Part shown: positions 1 through 10,349 of the stretch, piece after piece | Position numbering within the stretch: the first letter of the stretch is position 1 | Layout of the letters: the number at the start of each line of letters is the position of its first letter | NCBI RefSeq assembly: GCF_039729195.1 | Contig: NZ_CP155796.1 | Span: forward strand, 2,852,001 to 2,916,000 | Origin: Mycobacterium sp. DL | GTDB lineage: Bacteria > Actinomycetota > Actinomycetes > Mycobacteriales > Mycobacteriaceae | Direction: 5' to 3' | Length of the DNA stretch: 64,000 bases | Made by a program: the position numbers and the translations under genes | The notes under the pieces: model-generated | Told to the model about the DNA's origin: nothing | The model's input: the letters and a program-made list of their open reading frames with translations, nothing else | The model's database searches: none

Positions 1-3000
1 TCGGCATTGCCCGAACCTCAAGGCTTGTACGACCCCGACAACGAGTCGGACTCGTGCGGTGTTGCCATGGTCACCGATATCCGGGGTCGGCGTTCGCACT
101 CGATCGTCGCGGACGGTCTCACCGCGCTCGAGCACCTCGAACACCGCGGCGCAGCGGGCGCAGAACCCAACAGCGGCGACGGGGCCGGCATCCTGATCCA
201 GCTGCCTGTCGACCTGCTGCGCGACGTCGTCGATTTCGACCTGCCGCCTACTGCGGCCGACGGCACCAACACCTTCGCTGCCGGCACCTGCTACCTGCCC
301 CAGGATCAGGTCGCCCGCACGGCGGCACGTGAATCCGTCGAGGCCATCGCCGCGGAGGAGGGGCTCGAGGTGCTCGGCTGGCGCGACGTGCCCGTCGACC
401 CCGAGGGTGCTGAAGTCGGCGTGACGGCGCTGGGCTGCATGCCGCACATGTCACAGCTGTTCGTCGCAGCACCCGGCCACCACCTCGGTGGTGTGGATCT
501 CGATCGCCGTGTGTATCCGATGCGAAAGCGTGCTGAGCGCACCGGCGTCTATTTCCCGTCCCTGTCGGCCCGCACCATGGTCTACAAAGGCATGCTCACG
601 ACAATGCAGCTGCCCCAATACTTTCCGGACCTGCGCGACGACCGCTGTGTCAGTGCCATCGCGATCGTGCACAGCCGCTTCTCGACGAACACCTTCCCGT
701 CCTGGCCGCTGGCGCACCCGTTCCGCTTCGTCGCGCACAACGGCGAGATCAACACCGTGCGCGGCAATCGCAACCGCATGCACGCCCGTGAAGCCATGCT
801 CGGCAGTGCCCGCATCCCTGGTGACATGAGCAGGCTTTCGCCCATCTGCACGCCGAAGGCCTCTGACTCGGCCTCGTTCGACGAGGTTCTCGAGCTGCTG
901 CATCTCGGTGGCCGCAGCCTGCCCCATGCCGTGTTGATGATGATTCCCGAGGCGTGGGAGAACAACACCACGATGGATCCCGCCGAGCGGGCCTTCTGGC
1001 AGTTCCACGCTTCGCTGATGGAGCCCTGGGACGGGCCTGCCTGTGTCACCTTCACTGACGGGACACTCGTCGGAGCTGTGCTGGATCGCAACGGATTACG
1101 TCCGGGACGGTGGTGGCGCACGATCGACGACCGGATCATCCTGGCCAGCGAGAGCGGCGTGCTGGATGTGCCGTCCGCGCAGGTCGTCGCCAAGGGTCGG
1201 TTGCAGCCGGGCAAGATGTTCCTGATCGACACGGCAGCCGGCCGCATCGTCTCCGACGACGAGGTCAAAGAGCAACTCGCCGAGGCCGAACCGTACGGCG
1301 AATGGCTGCACGCCGGTCTTCTCGATCTCAAGACGCTGCCCGATCGGGCCCGAGTCCAGCCCAACCACGAGTCGGTGGTCCGACGCCAGGTCGCGTTCGG
1401 CTACACCGAGGAGGACCTGCGCATCCTGCTCACCCCGATGGCGGCCTCGGGTGCCGAGCCATTGGGATCGATGGGGACCGACACGCCCACCGCGGTGCTG
1501 TCACAGCGCTCCAAGCTTCTCTACGACTACTTCGTCGAACTCTTCGCCCAGGTGACCAACCCGCCGTTGGACGCGATCCGCGAGGAAGTGGTCACCTCGA
1601 TGTCGCGGGTCATGGGTCCTGAGCACAATCTGCTCGAACCCACTGCGGCGTCATGTCGCCAGATCATGCTGCGCTGGCCGGTGCTGGACAACGACGAACT
1701 GAACAAGATCGTCCACATCAACGACGACGGAGAACAGCCCGGTCTGCGCACTGCGGTCCTGCGGGCTCTCTACGACGTCGAACGCGGCGGTGAAGGTCTG
1801 TCCGAAGCTCTCGAGGACCTCAGGCTGCGGGCTTGCGAGGCAATCGCCAAAGGTGCGCGCACACTGGTGATCTCGGACCGCGACTCCGACCACACCAAAG
1901 CGCCGATTCCGTCACTGCTTGCCGTGTCGGCGATACACCACCACCTGGTACGCACCAAAGAGCGCACGGCGGTGGCATTGGTCGTCGAGTCGGGTGATGC
2001 CCGAGAGGTCCACCACATCGCCATGCTGATCGGCTTCGGCGCCGCCGCGGTCAACCCGTACCTGGCCTTCGAGTCCATCGAGGATCTCATCCGCGAGGGG
2101 GAACTCACCGGCATCGAGGCGGCCACCGCGGTCCGCAACTACCTCAAAGCGCTCGGCAAGGGCGTGATGAAGGTGATGAGCAAGATGGGCATCTCCACCG
2201 TCGCCTCCTACACCGGCGCACAGGCCTTCGAAGCGGTGGGCATCAACAGGGACGTCATCGACGAGTACTTCAGCGGCACGCCCACCCAGCTCGGGGGAAT
2301 CGGCCTCGAGGTCATCGCCGAGGAGGTCAAGCTCCGTCACCGCCGTGCCTATCCGGAGAACCCCACCGAGCGGGTGCACCGGCGGCTGGAGGTCGGAGGG
2401 GAGTACGCGTTCCGGCGTGAGGGCGAGCTACACCTCTTCACCCCGGAAGTGGTTTTCCTGCTTCAGCATTCGACGCGCACCGGTCGCTACGAGGTCTTCC
2501 AGAACTACTCGGATGAGGTGAACCGACTCGCCCGCGAGGGCGGCGCACTGCGCGGACTCTTCGATTTCCGCAAGGACCTGCGCGAGCCGGTGCCCCTCGA
2601 GGAGGTCGAGTCGGTCGAATCGATCGTCACGAGGTTCAACACCGGGGCGATGAGCTACGGGTCGATCTCGGCCGAAGCGCACGAGACGATGGCCGTCGCG
2701 ATGAACGCGCTCGGTGGCCGATCCAACAGCGGCGAAGGCGGGGAGGATGTGGACCGCCTCTACGACCCGACGCGCCGCAGCGCGGTCAAGCAGGTGGCAT
2801 CCGGGCGTTTCGGAGTGACCAGCGACTACCTGGTCAACGCCACCGACATCCAGATCAAGATGGCCCAGGGCGCCAAACCCGGTGAGGGCGGTCAGCTTCC
2901 GGGCTACAAGGTGTACCCCAACATCGCCAAGACCCGGCACTCCACTCCGGGTGTGGGACTGATCTCCCCGCCGCCGCACCACGACATCTACTCGATCGAG

Positions 3001-4539
3001 GATCTCGCACAGTTGATCCACGACCTGAAGAACGCCAACTCCGATGCCCGCATCCACGTCAAGCTCGTGAGCTCGGTCGGGGTCGGCACGGTCGCGGCGG
3101 GGGTGTCCAAGGCGCACGCCGATGTGGTGCTCATCTCCGGGTACGACGGCGGCACCGGCGCAGCGCCGCTGACCAGCCTCAAACATGCCGGCGCGCCGTG
3201 GGAGATCGGGCTGGCCGACACCCAGCAGACCCTGGTGCTCAATGGCCTGCGTGACCGGATCACCGTCCAGTGCGACGGTGGAATGCGCACGGCGCGTGAC
3301 GTCATCGTCGCCGCACTGCTCGGTGCCGAGGAGTACGGGTTCGCCACCGCACCACTGGTCGTGGCGGGCTGCATCATGATGCGCGTCTGCCACCTCGACA
3401 CCTGCCCGGTGGGCGTCGCGACGCAGAATCCGGAACTCAGGGCGCGGTTCAACGGCAAGCCGGAGTTCGTCGAGAACTTCTTCCGGTTCATCGCCGAGGA
3501 CATCCGCAAGTACCTGTCCGAGTTGGGGTTCCGCAGTCTCGACGAAGCGGTGGGACACGCCGAGATGCTGGACACCGACATGGGGGTGGCCCATTGGAAG
3601 AGCAAGGGTCTGGACCTGAGCCCGATCTTCGCGATACCCACCGATGCCCACGGTGTCGAACTGACCCAGCGCAGGCGGGTCCGGGACCAGAACCACGGCC
3701 TTGACCACGCACTCGATCGGACCCTCATCCAGCTTGCCGAGGGAGCGCTCGAGGACGCCCATCCGGTGAGGCTCGAGTTGCCCGTCCGCAACGTCAACCG
3801 CACGGTCGGGACGCTTCTCGGGAGCGAGGTCACCCGGCGCTTCGGCGCCCAGGGCTTACCGGATGACACCATCCACGTCACCCTCACGGGCTCCGCGGGC
3901 CAGTCGATCGGCGCGTTCCTCCCGCCGGGCGTCACGATGGAACTCATCGGTGACGCCAACGACTATGTGGGCAAGGGGCTTTCGGGTGGGAGGGTGATCG
4001 TCAAACCGCAAGACGACGTGCTCTTCGTGCCTGAGGACAATGTGATTGCCGGCAATACGCTGCTCTACGGCGCCACCGCGGGCGAGGTGTACCTGCGGGG
4101 GAAGGCGGGGGAGCGGTTCGCCGCCCGCAACTCCGGGGCACTGGCCGTGGTGGAGGGTGTGGGCGATCACGCCTGCGAGTACATGACGGGCGGCCGGGTC
4201 GTGGTGCTGGGCAAGGTCGGCCGCAACATGGCCGCAGGGATGTCGGGCGGCATCGCGTTCGTTCTGGGCCTGGATTCCAAGCGGGTCAACGCCGACATGG
4301 TGGAACTGCAGCGCCTCGAACCCGAGGACCTGCTGTGGTTGCGCGAGGTGGTCACCCAGCACGCCCGCTACACCGGCAGCACGGTGGCGACGTCGTTGCT
4401 GTCGGACTGGCCGAGGCGCAGTGCGCTGTTCACCAAGGTCATGCCGCGCGACTACCAGCGGGTGCTTCAGGCCACCCGGATGGCCAAGGCCGAGGGCCGC
4501 GACGTCGACGCAGCGATCATGGAGGCAAGCCGTGGCTGA
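1..4539 (+). CDS. gltB: Glutamate synthase large subunit (5' end probably just outside the window)
   Basis: Large subunit of NADPH-dependent glutamate synthase, which converts glutamine plus 2-oxoglutarate into two glutamates in nitrogen assimilation. Numbered from a TTG at position 7, the order is class II glutaminase (nucleophile Cys17 in DSCGVAMV, to about residue 430), central domain, FMN-binding synthase domain (about 820-1200) and C-terminal GXGXG beta-helix (about 1280-1450). The 3Fe-4S ligands are visible as C1122, C1128 and C1133 in [12 protein letters not shown]. The frame stays open to the first base, and the family carries a propeptide before the nucleophilic Cys that is longer than the 16 residues available from position 7, so I infer the true start lies upstream. 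The last 8 bases overlap gltD, indicating translational coupling. The length of about 1510 residues is normal. Confidence 0.97.
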   Translation, partial: SALPEPQGLYDPDNESDSCGVAMVTDIRGRRSHSIVADGLTALEHLEHRGAAGAEPNSGDGAGILIQLPVDLLRDVVDFDLPPTAADGTNTFAAGTCYLPQDQVARTAARESVEAIAAEEGLEVLGWRDVPVDPEGAEVGVTALGCMPHMSQLFVAAPGHHLGGVDLDRRVYPMRKRAERTGVYFPSLSARTMVYKGMLTTMQLPQYFPDLRDDRCVSAIAIVHSRFSTNTFPSWPLAHPFRFVAHNGEINTVRGNRNRMHAREAMLGSARIPGDMSRLSPICTPKASDSASFDEVLELLHLGGRSLPHAVLMMIPEAWENNTTMDPAERAFWQFHASLMEPWDGPACVTFTDGTLVGAVLDRNGLRPGRWWRTIDDRIILASESGVLDVPSAQVVAKGRLQPGKMFLIDTAAGRIVSDDEVKEQLAEAEPYGEWLHAGLLDLKTLPDRARVQPNHESVVRRQVAFGYTEEDLRILLTPMAASGAEPLGSMGTDTPTAVLSQRSKLLYDYFVELFAQVTNPPLDAIREEVVTSMSRVMGPEHNLLEPTAASCRQIMLRWPVLDNDELNKIVHINDDGEQPGLRTAVLRALYDVERGGEGLSEALEDLRLRACEAIAKGARTLVISDRDSDHTKAPIPSLLAVSAIHHHLVRTKERTAVALVVESGDAREVHHIAMLIGFGAAAVNPYLAFESIEDLIREGELTGIEAATAVRNYLKALGKGVMKVMSKMGISTVASYTGAQAFEAVGINRDVIDEYFSGTPTQLGGIGLEVIAEEVKLRHRRAYPENPTERVHRRLEVGGEYAFRREGELHLFTPEVVFLLQHSTRTGRYEVFQNYSDEVNRLAREGGALRGLFDFRKDLREPVPLEEVESVESIVTRFNTGAMSYGSISAEAHETMAVAMNALGGRSNSGEGGEDVDRLYDPTRRSAVKQVASGRFGVTSDYLVNATDIQIKMAQGAKPGEGGQLPGYKVYPNIAKTRHSTPGVGLISPPPHHDIYSIEDLAQLIHDLKNANSDARIHVKLVSSVGVGTVAAGVSKAHADVVLISGYDGGTGAAPLTSLKHAGAPWEIGLADTQQTLVLNGLRDRITVQCDGGMRTARDVIVAALLGAEEYGFATAPLVVAGCIMMRVCHLDTCPVGVATQNPELRARFNGKPEFVENFFRFIAEDIRKYLSELGFRSLDEAVGHAEMLDTDMGVAHWKSKGLDLSPIFAIPTDAHGVELTQRRRVRDQNHGLDHALDRTLIQLAEGALEDAHPVRLELPVRNVNRTVGTLLGSEVTRRFGAQGLPDDTIHVTLTGSAGQSIGAFLPPGVTMELIGDANDYVGKGLSGGRVIVKPQDDVLFVPEDNVIAGNTLLYGATAGEVYLRGKAGERFAARNSGALAVVEGVGDHACEYMTGGRVVVLGKVGRNMAAGMSGGIAFVLGLDSKRVNADMVELQRLEPEDLLWLREVVTQHARYTGSTVATSLLSDWPRRSALFTKVMPRDYQRVLQATRMAKAEGRDVDAAIMEASRG

Positions 4540-6040
4540 TCCACATGGGTTTCTCGAGGTACACCGCATCGACGCCACCAAGCGCCCTGTCGACGAACGG
4601 GTCGGCGACTGGCGGGAGGTGTACGAACAGCAGGATCCGCACCAGCGAGCCGGCGAGGTGTCCCAGCAGGCCCGTCGCTGCATGGACTGCGGAATTCCCT
4701 TCTGCCACTCCGGAACCGCCGGCTGCCCGCTGGGCAACCTGATCCCGGAGTGGAACGACCTGGTCCGCCGGGGACGCTGGGACGCGGCCAGCGATCGGCT
4801 GCACGCGACGAACAACTTCCCGGAGTTCACCGGCCGGTTGTGCCCTGCGCCGTGTGAGGCCGCGTGTGTGCTGTCGATCGCCGAGGAGCAGACCGGCGGC
4901 AGCGTGACGATCAAACGCATCGAGCAGACGATCGTCGACCAGGCGTGGATGGACGGCCTCATCGAACCGCAGCCCGCGGCGATCTCCACCGGCAAGCGCG
5001 TGGCAGTCGTCGGCTCCGGCCCCGCCGGGCTGGCCGCAGCCCAGCAGCTCACCCGCGCGGGCCACGACGTCACCGTCTACGAGCGTGACGACCGGATCGG
5101 CGGACTGATGCGTTACGGCATCCCCGAGTACAAGCTCGAGAAGTCGGGTCTGAACCAGCGACTCGCCCAGATGCGGGCCGAGGGAACACGTTTTGTCACC
5201 GATTGTGAGGTGGGCGTCGACCTGACCATCGAACAGCTACGGGCGCAGCACGATGCGGTGGTTCTTGCCGTCGGGGCGCTGCGCGCACGTGACAACGACG
5301 TGGAGGGACGACACCTCAACGGCGTGCACCTGGCGATGGAGCACCTGGTGCCCGCCAACAAGGAATGTGAAGGCGACGGTCCCAGTGAGATCAGCGCCGC
5401 CGGCAAGCACGTCGTGATCATCGGCGGCGGTGACACCGGTGCCGACTGTCTGGGCACCGCCCACCGGCAGGGCGCCGCGTCGGTGACCCAACTCGACTAC
5501 AACCCGGAACCACCGGAGTTGCGCGACGACTCGCGCTCGCCGTGGCCGACGTGGCCGATCGTGCTGCGCACCCGGCTGTCGCCCGCCCACGCCGAGGGCG
5601 GCGACCGCCGGTACCAGGTGGCGGTGCAGCGCTTCATCGGCGACGAGCAGGGCAACCTGCGGGCGATGGAGATCGCCGAGGTGAAGGTCGAACGCGACGA
5701 CACCGGCCGCCGCCACATCGTGCCCGTCGGGGACTCGTTGGAGATTCCGTGCGAGTTGGCCCTGTTGGCGATCGGATTCGAGGGTGTCGACCACATGCCG
5801 CTGCTGGACGGACTCGGGCTGACGCTCAACCGGCGCGGTGCGCTGCCGTGTGGTCAGGACTGGCAGACAGACGCCCCCGGGGTGTTCGTGTGTGGCGACG
5901 CCCATCGCGGTGCGTCGCTGATCGTGTGGGCGATTGCGGAGGGCCGCAGCGCCGCACATGCCGTGGACAGTTTCCTGATGGGAGAGTCCGACCTTCCCGC
6001 GCCGGTCAGGCCGGGTGCCTTTCCGCTGGCCGTCGTCTGA
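4532..6040 (+). CDS. gltD: Glutamate synthase small subunit
   Basis: Small subunit (502 aa) that takes electrons from NADPH through FAD and 4Fe-4S clusters to the large subunit. The N-terminal cysteine motifs [11 protein letters not shown] (around residue 50) and CPAPCEAAC bind the Fe-S clusters, [12 protein letters not shown] (around 157) is the FAD Rossmann motif, and [12 protein letters not shown] (around 293) is the NADPH motif. I chose the GTG at 4532 because GGAGG at 4521-4525 sits at the right distance and homologues begin near this point; the open frame extends further upstream but only inside gltB. The gene overlaps gltB by 8 bp, so the two subunits form one operon. Nothing is missing or truncated. 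Confidence 0.97.
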   Translation: MADPHGFLEVHRIDATKRPVDERVGDWREVYEQQDPHQRAGEVSQQARRCMDCGIPFCHSGTAGCPLGNLIPEWNDLVRRGRWDAASDRLHATNNFPEFTGRLCPAPCEAACVLSIAEEQTGGSVTIKRIEQTIVDQAWMDGLIEPQPAAISTGKRVAVVGSGPAGLAAAQQLTRAGHDVTVYERDDRIGGLMRYGIPEYKLEKSGLNQRLAQMRAEGTRFVTDCEVGVDLTIEQLRAQHDAVVLAVGALRARDNDVEGRHLNGVHLAMEHLVPANKECEGDGPSEISAAGKHVVIIGGGDTGADCLGTAHRQGAASVTQLDYNPEPPELRDDSRSPWPTWPIVLRTRLSPAHAEGGDRRYQVAVQRFIGDEQGNLRAMEIAEVKVERDDTGRRHIVPVGDSLEIPCELALLAIGFEGVDHMPLLDGLGLTLNRRGALPCGQDWQTDAPGVFVCGDAHRGASLIVWAIAEGRSAAHAVDSFLMGESDLPAPVRPGAFPLAVV

Positions 6041-6067
6041 ATCGATTAACGACTATGCTCAACAGCC

Positions 6068-7486
6068 GTGAATAGACGCGGAAAGATCGTCTGTACGCTC
6101 GGCCCCGCGACCGCCTCGGAAGAGGCGGTCAGGAAGCTGGTCGAGTCCGGAATGGATGTCGCCAGGCTGAACTTCAGCCACGGCGACTACGCCGACCATG
6201 AGTCGAACTACAAGCGGGTCCGGGCAGCCTCCGACGTCACCGGGCATGCCGTCGGAATCCTTGCTGACCTGCAGGGACCCAAGATCAGGCTGGGCCGGTT
6301 CGCCGACGGACCTGTCGTCTGGGCCAACGGTGAGACGGTGCGGATCACCGTCGAGGACTTCGAGGGCAATCACGACCGGGTGTCGACGACCTACAAGCGC
6401 CTGGCGCAGGACGCCTCCCCGGGAGACCGGGTGCTGGTCGACGACGGCAACGTGGGCCTCGTGGTGGAGCACATCGACGGCAACGACGTGGTGTGTTCGG
6501 TCACAGAGGGCGGCAAGGTCAGCAACAACAAGGGCATGTCGCTGCCCGGGATGAGCGTCTCCGCCCCGGCACTCTCGGAGAAGGACATCGACGATCTCGA
6601 GTTCGCGCTGCGGCTCGGTGTCGACCTGGTCGCCTTGTCGTTCGTGCGGTCGCCCGCCGACGTGGAGTTGGTGCACGAGGTGATGGACCGGGTGGGCCGC
6701 CGCGTGCCCGTCATCGCCAAGCTCGAGAAGCCGGAGGCGATCGACAATCTCGAGGCCATCGTGCTGGCCTTCGACGCGATCATGGTCGCCCGCGGTGACC
6801 TGGGCGTGGAGCTTCCTCTCGAGGAAGTCCCGCTGGTGCAGAAGCGTGCCATCCAAATGGCAAGGGAGAACGCAAAACCCGTCATCGTCGCCACCCAGAT
6901 GCTGGAATCGATGATCGAGAACTCCCGCCCGACCCGCGCCGAGGCGTCCGACGTCGCGAACGCCGTGCTCGACGGTGCCGACGCCGTGATGCTCTCGGGC
7001 GAGACCTCGGTGGGCAAGTTCCCGTTCGAGACGGTCAAGACGATGGCCCGCATCATCTCGGCCGTCGAGGACAACTCGGTGGCAGCCCCGCCACTGACCC
7101 ACGTGCCCCGCACCAAGCGCGGCGTCATCTCGTATGCCGCGCGTGACATCGGCGAACGGCTCGACGCAAAAGCCCTGGTCGCGTTCACCCAGTCCGGTGA
7201 CACGGTGCGCCGCCTCGCCCGGCTGCACACACCGCTGCCGGTGCTGGCGTTCACCGCGCTGCCCGAGGTCCGCAGCCAGCTCGCGCTGACCTGGGGCACG
7301 GAGACCTTCATCGTTCCGCACATCGAGACCACCGACGGCATGATCCGCCAGGTGGACAAGTCGATGCTGGAGATGGGGCGCTACCGGCGTGGCGACCTGG
7401 TGGTCATCGTCGCGGGCGCTCCTCCGGGCACAGTAGGCTCCACGAATCTGATCCACGTCCACCGCATCGGGGAGGACGACGTCTAG
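6068..7486 (+). CDS. pyk: Pyruvate kinase
   Basis: Pyruvate kinase (472 aa) makes pyruvate and ATP from phosphoenolpyruvate and ADP, the last step of glycolysis. The protein opens with RRGKIVCTLGPAT, the conserved N-terminal strand of the TIM barrel. The catalytic lysine region IAKLEKPEAIDN lies near residue 217, and the metal/PEP-binding MVARGDLGVELP near 239. The alpha/beta C-terminal regulatory domain follows. Length matches the mycobacterial enzyme, which lacks the extra C-terminal PEP-utiliser domain. It starts with GTG 27 bp after gltD. In M. tuberculosis the next gene is also a tesB thioesterase, which supports orthology with pykA. Confidence 0.97.
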   Translation: MNRRGKIVCTLGPATASEEAVRKLVESGMDVARLNFSHGDYADHESNYKRVRAASDVTGHAVGILADLQGPKIRLGRFADGPVVWANGETVRITVEDFEGNHDRVSTTYKRLAQDASPGDRVLVDDGNVGLVVEHIDGNDVVCSVTEGGKVSNNKGMSLPGMSVSAPALSEKDIDDLEFALRLGVDLVALSFVRSPADVELVHEVMDRVGRRVPVIAKLEKPEAIDNLEAIVLAFDAIMVARGDLGVELPLEEVPLVQKRAIQMARENAKPVIVATQMLESMIENSRPTRAEASDVANAVLDGADAVMLSGETSVGKFPFETVKTMARIISAVEDNSVAAPPLTHVPRTKRGVISYAARDIGERLDAKALVAFTQSGDTVRRLARLHTPLPVLAFTALPEVRSQLALTWGTETFIVPHIETTDGMIRQVDKSMLEMGRYRRGDLVVIVAGAPPGTVGSTNLIHVHRIGEDDV

Positions 7487-7505
7487 TCCCGGGAGCGAGC
7501 CGACG

Positions 7506-8372
7506 GTGAGTGACTTCGACGAGCTGCTGGCGATTCTGCAACTCGACCGGCTCGACGACAGCCTGTTCCTCGGCACCCATCCGAGCAAGAACCCCATCCG
7601 TACCTTCGGTGGCCAGATGATGGCGCAGGCTTTCGTCGCGGCCGGCCGAAGCCTGGACAACCCGTTGCCGCCCAGTGCGATGTCCGTGCACTTCATCGCC
7701 GGCGGCGACCCGGAACTCGACCTGGAGTTCCACGTCGTCCGGTTGCGCGACGAACGCCGGTTCGCCAACCGTCGTGTGGATGTGATGCAGAAGGGGCAGT
7801 TGCTGACCTCGGCGATGGTGTCGTACCTGACCGGTGGCCGAGGACTCGAGCACGGCGTCGAGGCGCCACCGCTCGACGACCCCGAGAACCTGCCGCCCAT
7901 CGACGATCTGCTGCGCGGCTACGAGGATGTGGTGCCGCACTTCGCCAACGCACTGCGTCCGATCGAATGGCGCCACACCAACGACCCGGCCTGGGTGATG
8001 CGTGACAAAGGGGAGCGCCTCGCCCACAACCGGGTCTGGATGAAGGCCCGCGGTGCCATGCCCGACGATCCGGTTCTCCACGGGGCAGCCCTGGTGTACT
8101 CCTCGGACACCACGGTGCTCGACTCGATCATCACCACCCACGGGTTGTCGTGGGGCTACGACCGGATCTTCGCGGTCACCACCAACCACTCCGTCTGGTT
8201 TCACCGGCCGTTCCGGTTCGACGATTGGCTGCTGTACTCGACGACCTCGCCGGTTGCAGCAGACTCCCGCGGGCTGGGCAGCGGGCACTTCTTCGACGGC
8301 TCCGGCCGGTTGCTGGCCACCGTGGTCCAGGAAGGGATCGTGAAGTACTTTCCCGGTCGCCCTACGGCGTAG
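7506..8372 (+). CDS. tesB: Acyl-CoA thioesterase II (TesB family)
   Basis: Double hot-dog acyl-CoA thioesterase (288 aa) that hydrolyses fatty acyl-CoA to free fatty acid and CoA. The first hot-dog repeat carries the conserved TFGGQMMAQA stretch near residue 35, and the second contains FRFDDWLLYSTTSP near 240, the region of the family's Asp-Thr-Gln catalytic set. It begins with GTG 19 bp after pyk and is probably co-transcribed with it. Its last 11 bases overlap the 3' end of the convergent DUF4190-type gene. Physiological substrate cannot be read from the sequence. Confidence 0.93.
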   Translation: MSDFDELLAILQLDRLDDSLFLGTHPSKNPIRTFGGQMMAQAFVAAGRSLDNPLPPSAMSVHFIAGGDPELDLEFHVVRLRDERRFANRRVDVMQKGQLLTSAMVSYLTGGRGLEHGVEAPPLDDPENLPPIDDLLRGYEDVVPHFANALRPIEWRHTNDPAWVMRDKGERLAHNRVWMKARGAMPDDPVLHGAALVYSSDTTVLDSIITTHGLSWGYDRIFAVTTNHSVWFHRPFRFDDWLLYSTTSPVAADSRGLGSGHFFDGSGRLLATVVQEGIVKYFPGRPTA

Positions 8373-8844
8373 GAGTGACCGTCAGCGAGAACTGGTCCTC
8401 GACCCGCTGGGTGAATTCGTCGGCGCAGGCCTCGATCGCCTGCTGATCCGACCCGGCCCTGCTGAGGCAGTCGACGTAGTCGGTGCCGCCGACCTCCCTG
8501 AAGCCCCATACCGCGATCGCGATCGCGACGACGGACACCACGATGCTCAGCACGCCGAGGACGATGCCGGCCATCGCGATGCCGCCGTTGTTCGCTTCGC
8601 CGCGCTTGACCCGGCCCCGGCCCAGGAATCCGAGGATCACCGCCACGACGCCCAATACGACACCGCCGACAACTGAGAACAGCGAGATGATCGCGACCAC
8701 CAGTGACGCCGTGCCCAGGCCGTTCTTCGGTGCCGCCGGGGCGGGCGGCGGATACCCGCCGTACTGCGGGCCGTACTGCGACGGGGGTGGCGGATAGCCG
8801 CCCGGGTACGCGCCGTACGGGGGAGGCTGCGGCGGTTCGCTCAT
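8362..8844 (-). CDS. Proline-rich DUF4190-type membrane protein
   Basis: Protein of 160 aa with a cytoplasmic Pro/Gly/Tyr-rich N-terminus (repeats such as YGPQYGGYPPP, residues 1-38), two hydrophobic helices (about 45-72 and 88-115) separated by the basic GRGRVKRGEANNG, and a small C-terminal domain with two cysteines (CLSRAGSD and EACADEF) that is probably extracytoplasmic. This layout is typical of actinobacterial DUF4190 proteins, whose function is unknown. The start is the ATG at 8844, and cydC ends 11 bp upstream, so it may be a distal member of the cyd transcript. The Cys pair could form a disulfide, which would fit dependence on the adjacent CydDC exporter, but that is inference. Confidence 0.85.
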   Translation of the reverse strand: MSEPPQPPPYGAYPGGYPPPPSQYGPQYGGYPPPAPAAPKNGLGTASLVVAIISLFSVVGGVVLGVVAVILGFLGRGRVKRGEANNGGIAMAGIVLGVLSIVVSVVAIAIAVWGFREVGGTDYVDCLSRAGSDQQAIEACADEFTQRVEDQFSLTVTPTP

Positions 8845-8855
8845 GGAACGTGAGA

Positions 8856-10349
8856 TTACCCGCAGCGAACCGGGTTCACCGTGGTACAGACAGTTTTGTC
8901 GGGCAGCCCATCGGGCAGGTGATGCGTGGCCACCACCACCGTGCGCTCCGCGGAGAACATCGCTCCGGGAGTCAGCAGATCGATCATCATCTGGTCGGCA
9001 TCGGAGGCGTCGAGGTGCTCGGTCGGCTCATCGAGGAGCAGCGTCGTCGCCGTCGATACCAGTGCCCTGGCCAGCAGCAGTCGTCTGCGCTGTCCTGCGG
9101 ATACCGCCGCAGCACCACCGACGAGCACCGTGGACAACCCCTCGGGCAACCCGTCCAGCCAGCCACCGAGTCCGCTGCGCAGAAGTGCCTGCCGCAGTTC
9201 GTCATCGGTGGCATCACCGCGGGCGACCAGAAGGTTGTCGCGCACCGTCGTGGAGAACAGGTGTGCGTCCTCGGCGAAGAACACCCCCGGGGTGTGCATC
9301 AGCAGCGTGGTTTTGCCGCAGCCGCTCGGGCCGACGACGGCGACACGGTCCCCGGGGCGCAGGTTCAGCGGCGCAACGGCGGGACGGCGGGCGTCGTCGT
9401 CGCCGGCGTCGGTGAGCGCCATCAGGCGGTGCGCGGCGATTCGGGCCCGTGTCAGAGCGACGGCGGCAGCGGGCATGACCGCGGTGGCCTCGAAAGCCGA
9501 GAGCGGCAGCAGCATCAGGATCGCGAGGGTGGTCGGTGCGACGGTGTTCGACAGGGTGATGCCCGCGAGCAGTGCGCCCAGCACGCTGACTGCCATGGCT
9601 GCGGTGGGCGCCGCCGCCGCCATCGCCGCCGGCGCGGCGGCGCGATCGATGGCGTGTCCCCAGCGGCGCTGTTCCTCACCGGCTTCGGCGATCACGCTGG
9701 ACAGCTTGCCGCTCACCCGCAGTTCCGGCGCATGTTCGAGCGCAACCAACGCCGCGGTGTCCCGGTGCGAATGATGTTCGACCGCAATGCGTTCTGCGGC
9801 CGCGGCGGACCGCGCCGACACTGCTGGGGCCAGCACCCCCGCGATCAGCAGGCAGCAGGCCAGCACAGCGGCGGCCGCGGGCGAGATCACCGCGATCACC
9901 GCGACCGCTGCGACACCGAGTACCGCGGCGACGCAGGCGGGAACCACGGCGCGCACCAGGACGTCCGCCAACTCGTCGACATTGGATCCGATGCGCGCCA
10001 CCAGATCACCACTGTGCCGTCGCATGACGGCATCCTCCGGCCCGGTGGCCAGGCGGAGGAAGAGCTGCTCGCGGGCAGACCCCGCCGCGCGTAACGCGGT
10101 GTCGTGCGAAGCCAACCGCTCGCAGTATCCCAGCACACCGCGGGAGATGCCCAACGCGCGTACGCATACCACGGCGACCGTCAGGTGAAGCACCGGCGGC
10201 ATCTCCCAGGCCCTGGTGATCAGCCACGCCGAGACCCCGGCCAGCGCAAGCGCGCTGCCCAACGACCCCACCCCGAAGGCGACGGCCAGCGCCACCCGCG
10301 ATGACCGCGGTCGCAGAAGGGTCCACGCGCGAAACTCACTGCGGGACAT
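8856..10349 (-). CDS. cydC: ABC exporter subunit CydC (thiol/reductant export for cytochrome bd assembly)
   Basis: Half-transporter (497 aa) with an N-terminal six-helix membrane domain (about 1-290) and a C-terminal ATPase domain: Walker A GPSGCGKTT, signature VSAGQRRRLLLARAL, Walker B TLLLDEPTEHLD. Together with CydD it forms a heterodimeric ABC exporter; in E. coli CydDC exports glutathione/cysteine and is required for cytochrome bd assembly. In mycobacteria the exact substrate is not settled. The start overlaps the 3' end of cydD by 14 bp. The nucleotide-binding domain is slightly short and compact compared with E. coli CydC (573 aa), but all ATPase motifs are present. Confidence 0.95.
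   Translation of the reverse strand: MSRSEFRAWTLLRPRSSRVALAVAFGVGSLGSALALAGVSAWLITRAWEMPPVLHLTVAVVCVRALGISRGVLGYCERLASHDTALRAAGSAREQLFLRLATGPEDAVMRRHSGDLVARIGSNVDELADVLVRAVVPACVAAVLGVAAVAVIAVISPAAAAVLACCLLIAGVLAPAVSARSAAAAERIAVEHHSHRDTAALVALEHAPELRVSGKLSSVIAEAGEEQRRWGHAIDRAAAPAAMAAAAPTAAMAVSVLGALLAGITLSNTVAPTTLAILMLLPLSAFEATAVMPAAAVALTRARIAAHRLMALTDAGDDDARRPAVAPLNLRPGDRVAVVGPSGCGKTTLLMHTPGVFFAEDAHLFSTTVRDNLLVARGDATDDELRQALLRSGLGGWLDGLPEGLSTVLVGGAAAVSAGQRRRLLLARALVSTATTLLLDEPTEHLDASDADQMMIDLLTPGAMFSAERTVVVATHHLPDGLPDKTVCTTVNPVRCG

Noticed and set aside
2428..3762. A 444-codon minus-strand frame inside gltB
   Set aside because: No domain and reversed-codon composition; gltB is unambiguous here.
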